From: DALYLB01 sp046154695
GTDB lineage: Bacteria; Acidobacteriota; Blastocatellia; RBC074
Assembly: GCA_046154695.1 (NCBI GenBank)
Contig: JBJXFI010000102.1
Span: 1-6,711 of the forward strand
DNA: 6,711 nucleotides
Direction: 5' to 3'
Below, one piece after another: positions 1-6,711 of this stretch. Each line of letters opens with the position of its first letter. Position 1 is the stretch's first letter. A program made the position numbers and the translations under genes. The notes below the pieces were generated by a model, which saw only the letters and a program-made list of their open reading frames with translations, was not told where the DNA came from and ran no database searches.

Positions 1-252
1 ATATGCAAATTGGTTCACCCATTTCTCCCTTTCTGGCCCGAAAGGTAAGGTTTGCTGAGAAGGCGCGCACGGCGCTTAAATTCGGCAGGTGCGAGGTTAA
101 TCCACGAAGCGGGGAAACCACAAGAGGATCCCGACTGTGGAGTGTCCGTCATGTTTTTGCGCGAGTTATGGCTATGAACGGCTTAAAGCCTGCCAGGGTT
201 GACGTTAATCCCTTTAGAATGATCTCTACGCAAAAACTTGCCGGACACCCCC

Positions 253-308
253 CTGGGAGCGCCGAGCCCCAGCTCGGCCTCTGGGACCGCTGAGCGCGAG
301 CTCGGCGT
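253..308. repeat. Tandem pair of 28-bp hairpin-forming units
   Basis: Two adjacent 28-bp units (253-280 and 281-308) match at 23 of 28 positions by eye, and each begins with CTGGGA. Unit 1 folds as a perfect 7-bp stem, GCCGAGC (261-267) with GCTCGGC (272-278), closed by a CCCA loop. Unit 2 folds as GCTGAGC (289-295) with GCTCGGC (300-306), containing one G-U pair and a GCGA loop, which fits the GNRA tetraloop pattern. Two of the five differences fall in the loop, one turns a G-C pair into G-U, and two lie outside the stem, so the fold is kept. GC-rich hairpins beginning with GGGAGCGC are, as I recall, frequent between genes in some soil bacteria, but I could not check copy number. Confidence 0.75.
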
Positions 309-326
309 TTCGGGGCGCGGACCGCC

Positions 327-355
327 TTGACACCTTACGCGGGCACGTGCCATTC
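327..355 (+). promoter_or_regulatory. Weak candidate promoter for metK
   Basis: TTGACA at 327-332 matches the bacterial -35 consensus exactly. With an 18-nt spacer, CATTCT at 351-356 is only a poor -10 match (3 of 6). The position, about 80 nt upstream of the metK start, is reasonable. The perfect -35 hexamer is the only real support, and the true promoter may be elsewhere. Confidence 0.25.
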
Positions 356-421
356 TCTTCCACTTTGGAGACGCGAGCTCGTCGAGACACAGCACACCGT
401 CATACGTTATGAATACAACCC

Positions 422-427
422 AGGAGG
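422..427 (+). promoter_or_regulatory. metK ribosome binding site
   Basis: A full AGGAGG Shine-Dalgarno sequence lies 7 nt before the GTG at 435. It decides the start: the frame is open further upstream, to a TTG at 327, but conserved MetK sequence begins only a few residues after this GTG. Confidence 0.85.
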
Positions 428-434
428 CTTTTTA

Positions 435-1592
<1,158 letters not shown>

Positions 1593-1630
1593 TCAGGGAA
1601 GATCAGGAGGCTAGTCAGATACACAACAAG

Positions 1631-1635
1631 AGGGA
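1631..1635 (+). promoter_or_regulatory. ahcY ribosome binding site
   Basis: AGGGA, within the purine-rich run AAGAGGGA, ends 6 nt before the GTG at 1642 and supports that start. A second in-frame GTG at 1648 would give a product two residues shorter but has worse spacing. Confidence 0.6.
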
Positions 1636-1641
1636 ATCATC

Positions 1642-2907
1642 GTGGATGTGACGAAATTCGAGATCAAGGACATCGGCCTGGCCGATGAGGGAAAGAAGCG
1701 GATCGAATGGGCCGAGCGGGAGATGCCGGTGCTGAAGGCGATTCGCGAGCGGTTTGCCGAGGAGCGGCCGATCGCGGGATTGCGGCTGGTGGCATGCGCG
1801 CACGTGACGACGGAGACGGCCAATCTGGCGCGCGCGCTGAAGGCGGGGGGCGCGGACGCGGTGCTGATCGCGTCCAATCCGTTGAGCACGCAGGATGACG
1901 TGGCGGCCGCGCTCGTCAGGCATTACGGCATCTCGGTCTATGCGATCAAGGGGGAGTCGACCGAGACCTACAACAAGCACGTGCGCATCGCGCTCGATCA
2001 CAGGCCGCAATTGATCATCGATGACGGCTCGGACGTCGTGGCGACGATGGTTCAGGAGCGTCCGGAGCTGATCAAGGAGATCATCGGAACGACCGAGGAG
2101 ACGACGACCGGCATCGTCCGCCTGAAGGCGATGCTGCGCGACGGGGTGCTGACCTTTCCGGCCATCTCCGTCAACGACGCGCAGACGAAGCATTTCTTCG
2201 ACAACCGCTACGGGACGGGCCAGAGCACGCTCGACGGGATCACGCGGGCGACCAACATCCTGCTCGCGGGCAAGAATCTTGTGGTGGTCGGATACGGCTG
2301 GTGCGGCAAGGGCGTCGCGCTGCGCGCCCGCGGCATGGGCGCGAGCGTCATCGTGACCGAGGTCGATCCGATACGGGCGCTTGAGGCCACGATGGACGGC
2401 TTCCGCGTTATGCCGATTTCGCAGGCCGCGCCCGTCGGCGACATCTTCGTCACCGTCACCGGCAATCGCCACGTCATCGACACGCCCCATTTCGGCGTCA
2501 TGAAGAGCGGGGCGATCGTCTGCAATTCGGGCCACTTCGATCTCGAGCTCAATCTCGTCGGCCTGAAGTCGATCTCGACCGATGTCCACAACCTGCGCCC
2601 CTTCGTCGAGGAGTACAAGCTCCACAACGGGCGCACCGTCATCGTTCTCGGCGAAGGCCGGCTGATCAATCTGGCCGCCGCCGAAGGCCACCCGGCCAGC
2701 GTGATGGATATGAGCTTCGCGAACCAGGCGCTCTCCGCGGAATATCTGGTCCGCAATCGCGGCAAACTCGATGCCCGGATCCACGTTCTGCCCCAGGAGG
2801 TCGATAACGAGATCGCCCGCCTCAAGCTGAACGCGATGAACATCTCGGTCGACGAACTCACCCCCGAGATGCTCGAATATATGACGAGCTGGCAGTCGGG
2901 GACCTGA
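1642..2907 (+). CDS. ahcY: S-adenosylhomocysteine hydrolase (adenosylhomocysteinase), short type
   Basis: AhcY splits S-adenosylhomocysteine into adenosine and homocysteine using tightly bound NAD, relieving product inhibition of methyltransferases; it is cytosolic and usually tetrameric. The 421-residue protein shows HVTTET (54-59), DDGSD (127-131), EETTTG (152-157), NDAQTK (178-183) with the catalytic Asp-Lys pair typical of the family, the NAD-binding GYGWCGKG (217-224), NSGHFD (295-300), and NLAAAEGHP (343-351) with substrate-binding His. At 421 residues it is shorter than the roughly 470-residue proteobacterial form, and GYGWCGKG together with the C-terminal SWQSGT ending resembles the archaeal and Thermotoga type. 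It therefore lacks the C-terminal Tyr tail that reaches the neighbouring subunit in the human-type enzyme. The start is GTG and the stop TGA. It lies 49 nt after metK on the same strand, probably co-transcribed, giving a SAM synthesis and recycling pair. Confidence 0.96.
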   Translation: MDVTKFEIKDIGLADEGKKRIEWAEREMPVLKAIRERFAEERPIAGLRLVACAHVTTETANLARALKAGGADAVLIASNPLSTQDDVAAALVRHYGISVYAIKGESTETYNKHVRIALDHRPQLIIDDGSDVVATMVQERPELIKEIIGTTEETTTGIVRLKAMLRDGVLTFPAISVNDAQTKHFFDNRYGTGQSTLDGITRATNILLAGKNLVVVGYGWCGKGVALRARGMGASVIVTEVDPIRALEATMDGFRVMPISQAAPVGDIFVTVTGNRHVIDTPHFGVMKSGAIVCNSGHFDLELNLVGLKSISTDVHNLRPFVEEYKLHNGRTVIVLGEGRLINLAAAEGHPASVMDMSFANQALSAEYLVRNRGKLDARIHVLPQEVDNEIARLKLNAMNISVDELTPEMLEYMTSWQSGT

Positions 2908-2923
2908 TCCACTCGGGTTCGCG

Positions 2924-2936
2924 TGAGACCGTCTCA
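2924..2936. terminator. Palindrome in the convergent gap, possible two-way terminator
   Basis: TGAGACCGTCTCA is an inverted repeat that can form a 5-bp stem with a 3-nt loop. It sits in the 47-bp gap between the convergent ends of ahcY and lptFG, where a bidirectional terminator would be expected. The stem is short and no T-tract follows on either strand, so it does not look like a standard intrinsic terminator. Confidence 0.25.
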
Positions 2937-2954
2937 GGGCGCTTCGATTTCCCG

Positions 2955-5348
2955 TTATTGCGCGCGGAAACGGAAGAAGATCAGGAAGAGGCCGATCGCG
3001 CCGAAGAGGATCTGGGGAGCCCAGACGGCGATCGTCGCGGGCAGCGTGCTCTGTTTTCCGGCCGCCTCGAAGAGGGTCATCAGCAGCCAGAAGACCAGGC
3101 CGATGCATACGCTGATCGCGACGCTCATCAGGGGGCTGGCGCGGCGCGCCTGCCGGATCGAGATGAAGGGAATCGCGAGCACCGAAAGCGTCAGGCAGGA
3201 GAAGGGAAAGGCCAGCCGTTTATTCAGGTCGATCTCCAGTTCGAGCGTGGAGACGCCGATGCTCATCAATTGCGCGATATAATCGCGCAGCCCTCCGGCG
3301 CTCATCTTGGTTGACTCGTTGACGGTGCGCTTGAAGAGCTCCGCGCCGTCCTCGATCGTGATGTCGCGCGGATGCTCGCTGAGCGAGATTCGCTCAAAGG
3401 AGGCGTTCGGCCGTATGGCATCCAGCCACCCGTTGGCCGCCAGCCAGATCGTGCCGGCGGTCTGCGGCGCCTTCGAGAAATGGATGACCGTGTCGAGGAG
3501 CCCGCGATCGGCCGTCAGCCGATAGACCGAGGCGTTGATCAGGGAATTGTCCCCCTCGATGCGCTGGTAGCTGTAGATCGAATAATTCTGGCCGTAGACC
3601 CATTTCCTGCCGAAGGCGATCGTCGTCTGTTCGAGCTGCTTGCCCTTGATCTTGTGATAGCGAACGTCCTGCTCGCGGTTCGTGAACGGTAGAATGAAGT
3701 TCGAGAGCAGCCAGAGCGCGCCTCCGATCGCCACGGCGATGGCGAAGGCTGTCGAGAGGATTCGAAACCGGCTCTGCCCCGCGCCCGCCAGGATCACCAG
3801 TTGATTGCTCCGCGACAGGACGCTGAATCCCATCAGCACCGCCACCAGAAACGCGAAGGGCGAGACGTAATAGGCGAGCTGCGGCGCCAGATAGCCCAGA
3901 TACGAAAATGCGTACGGCAGGGAAGTCCCGTTGCGGATGATCGCCGGCACCAGATCGAAGAGCGTGAAGATCACCGACGTCACCACGAGAGAGGTGACCG
4001 CGATCAGGTAATATTTGACGATCTCGCTGACCAGCAGATAGTTGATCAGGTTGAACGCGCCCAATCGAAACGAGCGCATTCCGGAGAGCAGCCCCGCGCT
4101 TTTTCCGCCCGTGCTCCCGGAGTCCGCGCGGCCGGCTTCCCGCCGCGCGGCGCGGCTCGAAAGCAGGGCCGAGAGCGACGGCAGGCGCGAGGCAAAAGGC
4201 AGAAGCCGCCGGTTCGTCACGAACGATTTCGCGATCCAGAGGCCGCCGGCGATGTTGGCCGACCAGACTCCCAGCCAGGGCGGCAGCTTTCCCGAGAGCG
4301 ACAGATTCTGCCCGACGATCTGCAGCAGGTAATATCCCATCGCCACGAAAAGCAGCGCGATCACCGTCCGCGGCCGCGTCGAAAACCGCTTTCCCTGAAC
4401 CGAGACGACGAATGTGATCAGGGTCAGTACCAGGCAGGCGAAGGGGAAGGCGAACCGCCGGTTCCACTCCGTCACGGCCTGCAGCTTCTCTTTTCTTGAC
4501 TTCGCGGAGGCCGCCGCCCGGGCCACCTCCCCGAGCGACATCTCGTTCAGCGGGCTCACAGCCGCCTCGATGTCGCTCTCTTCCTGCTCGATCAGCTTGA
4601 AAGAGAGATGGTCGACGAAGGCCGCCGCCTGCGCCCCGGGCGAGCCGGTCGCCGGGCCCGCCGCGCCCTTCGCCGGTGAATGCTCCAGCGAGATCACATT
4701 CGTCAGATCCGCCTCCAGCCTCACCCCCTCGGCCGAGGTCGCCCGAAACTGGCCTCGCTCCGCCGTCACCACCTTGGCGAGCCCCTTCTCGTCGTCGTTC
4801 TGTATCAAAAAGACCCCGAGCCAGTCTCCCGTCCTCACATCCACATTCTGCACATACAGCAGCAGGCCGGGGAAGCTCGTGATGAACGTGTGCGGCTTGA
4901 TCCTCGTCTGCGCCTCCTGCAGCAGAATCTCCGCCCGCAAGGACTTCAACCGCTTCAACGACGCCGGCGCGATCCTCGCCGATAGATAGATCGTCACGCC
5001 CGTTCCCAAAATTCCCAGCAGAAAAAAGGGCGCCGCCAGCGACAGCTTGCTCACCCCCAGCGACTGCGCCGCCACCAGCTCATTGTCCGACGACAACCGG
5101 CTACACGCGATCACCGTCCCCAACAACAGCGACACCGGCAGCGTGATGATCACAATCCCCGGAAACAGACTCATCAGAAAAGTTCGCGTCACCACCGATG
5201 ACGTCTCCAGCGACAACGTGATCTCAGGATATTTGCCCGCCTGCTGTATGAAGACCAGCGTCGTCAGAATGAAAAACGCCAGCCCCGTGTACGGCAATGC
5301 CTCCTTGAACACGTACAGAATCAGGCTGGATCTGGAGGGAACTCTCAT
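2955..5348 (-). CDS. Fused LptF-LptG type lipopolysaccharide export permease
   Basis: LptF and LptG normally form a heterodimer in the inner membrane that, with the LptB ATPase, extracts LPS and passes it to the periplasmic bridge. Here one 797-residue chain holds two complete permease units. Unit 1 (about 1-385) has membrane segments near 15-35, 56-82, 103-125, 299-318, 327-346 and 358-378, with a periplasmic region at about 145-265. Unit 2 (about 430-797) repeats the plan, with segments near 443-465, 487-513, 528-552, 712-731, 739-759 and 770-792 and a periplasmic region at about 565-685. A hydrophilic Ser/Ala/Arg/Gly-rich linker (about 388-425) joins them. Putative coupling helices follow segment 2 of each unit: SSDNELVAAQSLGVSK (86-101) and SRSNQLVILAGAGQSR (512-527). 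The expected LptB-contacting Glu is E90 in the first but Gln516 in the second. No stop or good internal start separates the halves. The Shine-Dalgarno signal is weak (GAGAGA, 11 nt before ATG). The order F then G matches usual gene order, but assigning each half is inference. No lptB is in the window. Confidence 0.9.
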   Translation of the reverse strand: MRVPSRSSLILYVFKEALPYTGLAFFILTTLVFIQQAGKYPEITLSLETSSVVTRTFLMSLFPGIVIITLPVSLLLGTVIACSRLSSDNELVAAQSLGVSKLSLAAPFFLLGILGTGVTIYLSARIAPASLKRLKSLRAEILLQEAQTRIKPHTFITSFPGLLLYVQNVDVRTGDWLGVFLIQNDDEKGLAKVVTAERGQFRATSAEGVRLEADLTNVISLEHSPAKGAAGPATGSPGAQAAAFVDHLSFKLIEQEESDIEAAVSPLNEMSLGEVARAAASAKSRKEKLQAVTEWNRRFAFPFACLVLTLITFVVSVQGKRFSTRPRTVIALLFVAMGYYLLQIVGQNLSLSGKLPPWLGVWSANIAGGLWIAKSFVTNRRLLPFASRLPSLSALLSSRAARREAGRADSGSTGGKSAGLLSGMRSFRLGAFNLINYLLVSEIVKYYLIAVTSLVVTSVIFTLFDLVPAIIRNGTSLPYAFSYLGYLAPQLAYYVSPFAFLVAVLMGFSVLSRSNQLVILAGAGQSRFRILSTAFAIAVAIGGALWLLSNFILPFTNREQDVRYHKIKGKQLEQTTIAFGRKWVYGQNYSIYSYQRIEGDNSLINASVYRLTADRGLLDTVIHFSKAPQTAGTIWLAANGWLDAIRPNASFERISLSEHPRDITIEDGAELFKRTVNESTKMSAGGLRDYIAQLMSIGVSTLELEIDLNKRLAFPFSCLTLSVLAIPFISIRQARRASPLMSVAISVCIGLVFWLLMTLFEAAGKQSTLPATIAVWAPQILFGAIGLFLIFFRFRAQ

Positions 5349-5394
5349 ACTCGATCGGGTCTCTCGATATACCGGTTGCGTCTGATAATGGATC

Positions 5395-5970
5395 TTATGT
5401 AAAAAGAGAACTCAAACATAGCCCCTTGACTCGATATGTCAGCAATGCGAGAGAAACACCGAGGCGCCTTGCAAGTGCCCGAGGATCCTCTTTTGCGGCA
5501 AGCGAAGACTTAAGCAGGAAATACGGGGTCAAGGCGGCGGCGCCGACGGCGTATGCCTCATCTTCCTTAAAGTGGTCGTAATCTCTTCCGCCGAGAGCCA
5601 GGTGGCTGACGATGGAGGGGCGATGCCCCAGCAGGATATGGCAGACCTCTTCCATCAGGGTTGCGGTTTGTCGATTGAGGGATTGGGTGGAATTGATCAG
5701 GACGATATGGGAATCACCGGTGGAGATGGCGGCGCCGGACCAGGCATCGGCATTGGCGACGAGATTGCGGGTCGCCGCGGGCAGATATTTCAGGTCGTCG
5801 AGTTTGAGCACCTGAAGTCCGAGGAGCGCGGTGAGCGCGTAAGGATCCAGGCGCTCGTGAATCCCCAGGCCGACGAAGCGGCGAATCTGAAGGGCGCTCC
5901 TCTCATAGGCGCGCCATCTTCCCACGGCGGGCGGCGGCAGATACTTTGAGTCGGCGCCGTTCAATGCCAT
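5395..5970 (-). CDS. ImmA/IrrE-like (M78/DUF955 type) protein with an altered zinc motif
   Basis: This is a 191-residue protein. ImmA/IrrE proteins are usually zinc peptidases that cleave or inactivate a partner XRE repressor. The core region LMEEVCHILLGH (105-116) aligns with the family's HELGH-type zinc motif, but the first His is Glu107, giving E-E-V-C-H; Glu108 and His111 remain. EDEAYAVGAAAL (136-147) matches the following helix, which carries the third ligand (probably Glu138). The C-terminal LARRLGVSLALLTYRV (167-181) resembles the family's helical region after the active site. The ATG at 5970 has AAGGG 8 nt upstream; the frame stays open to 6186, but that part overlaps the regulator gene. 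The gap to the upstream regulator is 11 bp, so the two are surely co-transcribed. Whether it is an active peptidase with an altered ligand set or a non-catalytic relative cannot be told from sequence alone. Confidence 0.8.
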   Translation of the reverse strand: MALNGADSKYLPPPAVGRWRAYERSALQIRRFVGLGIHERLDPYALTALLGLQVLKLDDLKYLPAATRNLVANADAWSGAAISTGDSHIVLINSTQSLNRQTATLMEEVCHILLGHRPSIVSHLALGGRDYDHFKEDEAYAVGAAALTPYFLLKSSLAAKEDPRALARRLGVSLALLTYRVKGLCLSSLFT

Positions 5971-5978
5971 CGAAATCG

Positions 5979-5983
5979 CCCTT
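5979..5983 (-). promoter_or_regulatory. Ribosome binding site of the ImmA-like gene
   Basis: On the minus strand AAGGG overlaps the TAA stop of the upstream regulator and lies 8 nt before ATG at 5970. It fixes the start and implies close translational linkage of the two genes. Confidence 0.65.
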
Positions 5984-6407
5984 ATTTTTTGCCCTGTGCG
6001 CCGAGTTGTGCATATGCGGCGCGAAAGATCTCCGCAAGGGCGCGGGCCATTTCGGGCGTCAGGTTTCGGTCGGCGCGAAGGTGGGTCTCGACGATATCCG
6101 GGAGCGACTCTTCCATATAATAGACGATCGGGCTGTCGGGCGTTTGCCCGGCCCCGACGATCCGCTCGAAGGGGATGTTCAGCCATTGCGCCAGGCGGGC
6201 CAGCGTCGGCGTGTCGGGCACCCCCGTCCCATTTTCGATCCGGGAGAGCGTCGAGGCGCTCACCTGTGTCTGTTTCGCGACATCCCGCAAGGAAAGCCGC
6301 TCCGATTCCCTCTTCCTTTTTATATACATGCCCAGTTCCGCCACATTAACGGCCGGCGATTTCTCGTCGATTGGGTCAGATTTTGCTGCCATAGCGCGTG
6401 TAGCCAT
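5982..6407 (-). CDS. XRE-family helix-turn-helix transcriptional regulator
   Basis: This is a 141-residue DNA-binding protein. A Cro/C1-type helix-turn-helix domain spans about 26-82, with LSLRDVAKQTQVSASTLSRI (38-57) as the recognition helices, followed by ENG and PTLARLAQWLNIPFERI, all typical of XRE repressors. Residues 1-20 look disordered. The C-terminal part (about 93-135), including VETHLRADRNLTPEMARALAEIF, is helical and may dimerise or contact the ImmA-like partner; I recognise the pattern as common beside ImmA genes but cannot name a domain. ATG at 6407 follows GGAGGA with 5-nt spacing; a second ATG at 6392 has no such site. It is the first gene of the minus-strand cluster. By family precedent it probably represses its own promoter, and the palindromes upstream are candidate operators. 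Its targets are unknown. Confidence 0.88.
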   Translation of the reverse strand: MATRAMAAKSDPIDEKSPAVNVAELGMYIKRKRESERLSLRDVAKQTQVSASTLSRIENGTGVPDTPTLARLAQWLNIPFERIVGAGQTPDSPIVYYMEESLPDIVETHLRADRNLTPEMARALAEIFRAAYAQLGAQGKK

Positions 6408-6412
6408 CCAGT

Positions 6413-6418
6413 TCCTCC
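6413..6418 (-). promoter_or_regulatory. Ribosome binding site of the XRE regulator
   Basis: GGAGGA on the minus strand sits 5 nt before ATG at 6407 and is immediately preceded by a run of eight T. It selects this ATG over the in-frame ATG at 6392. Confidence 0.8.
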
Positions 6419-6521
6419 AAAAAAAAGACGCGTGAAAGATCGCTCCGGGGGCCGTTCGGGCCCGTCGACAGGCCTTTTGAGGCCGTTCGGCAACTCTGTT
6501 TTCCGATCTTCCGCTCTCGCC

Positions 6522-6550
6522 TTATTAAGGTAGCATGCCGGCCCTTGCAA
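6522..6550 (-). promoter_or_regulatory. Tentative promoter of the XRE-ImmA-lptFG cluster
   Basis: On the minus strand TTGCAA (6550-6545) as -35 is followed after 17 nt by TAATAA (6527-6522) as -10. Both are partial matches. The elements overlap the CTTGCAAAAGCAAG and CCTTATTAAGG palindromes, as expected if the regulator represses its own promoter there. Confidence 0.25.
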
Positions 6551-6557
6551 AAGCAAG
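6544..6557. repeat. Palindrome CTTGCAAAAGCAAG, candidate operator
   Basis: This is a 5-bp inverted repeat around AAAA, with a further TTGCAA at 6564-6569. TTGCAA-type sites are used by some XRE/ImmA-type regulators such as RamB, which makes an operator role plausible but unproven. Confidence 0.35.
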
Positions 6558-6629
6558 ATATTGTTGCAATTCTGAAACTGCCGGCAGCAATTCCCGGTTG
6601 GCTCATAAAGCCTGAAAATAGGCGATTTG

Positions 6630-6646
6630 GCAAAAAGAGTTTTTGC
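6630..6646. repeat. Palindrome GCAAAAAGAGTTTTTGC, candidate operator
   Basis: This is a perfect 7-bp inverted repeat with a 3-nt GAG centre, about 220 bp upstream of the regulator start. It shares the GCAAAA half-site with the palindrome at 6544-6557. It could be an operator or a weak hairpin; no gene boundary is visible next to it. Confidence 0.4.
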
Positions 6647-6711
6647 GCTTGAGCGAGCAGATCGAGAGATGGTGTGAAAAGCTCGTAAGCTACAGATTCG
6701 GCTGAAGATCA

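Larger units (their letters stand above)
1..434. other. Non-coding region and metK leader
   Basis: I see no convincing gene here. A 96-codon open frame on the + strand (3-293) runs through the hairpin repeat and resembles no family I know. A 45-codon minus-strand frame starting with ATG at 152 has no ribosome binding site. No tRNA or rRNA signature is visible. I looked for SAM-I, SAM-II and SAH riboswitch hallmarks, which would suit metK, and recognised none. Small details are GTTAATCC occurring twice (96-103 and 204-211), a short palindrome GGCTTAAAGCC near 180-190, and the tandem hairpin unit at 253-308. The metK promoter should lie in the right part of this stretch. Confidence 0.6.
6408..6711. 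promoter_or_regulatory. Non-coding control region upstream of the XRE regulator
   Basis: No gene is visible in these 304 bp. The stretch from about 6520 is visibly richer in A and T than the coding DNA and holds several palindromes: CCTTATTAAGG (6520-6530), CTTGCAAAAGCAAG (6544-6557), CTGCCGGCAG (6578-6587) and GCAAAAAGAGTTTTTGC (6630-6646). A T8 tract on the minus strand (6426 down to 6419) directly precedes the regulator's GGAGGA. The right end could hold the 5' flank of a neighbouring gene, but nothing is identifiable. Confidence 0.6.

Noticed and set aside
15..152. 45-codon minus-strand frame starting with ATG at 152
   Set aside because: It is open and not low-complexity, but has no Shine-Dalgarno sequence and no homology I recognise. 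It is too short to claim without comparison.
3..293. 96-codon + strand frame before metK
   Set aside because: It has no ribosome binding site and no family resemblance, and its C-terminal part is just translation of the hairpin repeat.
327..434. Upstream-extended metK start (TTG at 327)
   Set aside because: The extra 36 residues are not MetK-like, and AGGAGG points to the GTG at 435.
1..434. Known SAM or SAH riboswitch upstream of metK
   Set aside because: I looked for the conserved cores of the common classes and could not find one, so I do not annotate it.
1593..1641. Riboswitch or promoter between metK and ahcY
   Set aside because: Forty-nine bases hold only a Shine-Dalgarno sequence and no clear promoter or structured RNA.
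1615..3108. 497-codon open frame antisense to ahcY
   Set aside because: It is low-complexity Arg/Asp/His-rich translation opposite an unmistakable AhcY, and it also runs into the lptFG 3' end. It is a shadow.
3394..4467. 357-codon minus-strand frame inside lptFG
   Set aside because: It lies on the same strand but in another frame than the permease, which has proper membrane segments. The alternative frame has no family features.
5971..6186. Longer form of the ImmA-like protein starting at 6186
   Set aside because: It would overlap the regulator gene almost to its middle. The extra residues are Arg/Pro-rich shadow sequence, and a good ribosome binding site precedes ATG at 5970.

Overview
The window reads as chromosomal DNA of a GC-rich Gram-negative bacterium. 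The strongest organism clue is a single-polypeptide LptF-LptG permease for lipopolysaccharide (LPS) export. That, with the style of the MetK and AhcY proteins and the GC-rich hairpin repeats between genes, makes me favour an Acidobacteriota-like or related soil lineage. This is inference from memory, not a search result.

Layout. Positions 1-434 hold no gene I can support. They contain a tandem pair of 28-bp hairpin units (253-308) and the leader of metK. Positions 435-1592 (+) are metK, S-adenosylmethionine (SAM) synthetase, full length and well conserved except for an in-frame amber TAG at codon 250, where the family has the Tyr of its DTYGG motif. Positions 1642-2907 (+) are ahcY, S-adenosylhomocysteine hydrolase of the short (about 420-residue) type. 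The two + strand genes form a SAM-making and SAH-clearing pair. A 47-bp convergent gap with a small palindrome separates them from three minus-strand genes. Read in transcription order from the right, these are an XRE-type helix-turn-helix regulator (6407-5982), an ImmA/IrrE-like protein (5970-5395) and the fused lptFG permease (5348-2955). Positions 6408-6711 are non-coding and rich in small palindromes, probably the control region of the minus-strand cluster.

How the genes may work together. MetK makes SAM and AhcY removes the SAH left by methyltransferases. The regulator and ImmA-like gene are only 11 bp apart and form a classic repressor/partner cassette. The permease starts 46 bp after the ImmA-like gene with no terminator visible between, so the regulator may also influence LPS export, or the permease may have its own unseen promoter.

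Points most worth a second look: the amber codon in an otherwise intact essential gene; the LptF-LptG fusion with a Glu/Gln asymmetry between its two putative coupling helices; the ImmA-like protein whose zinc motif reads EEVCH instead of HExxH; and the structure-preserving tandem hairpin repeat upstream of metK.
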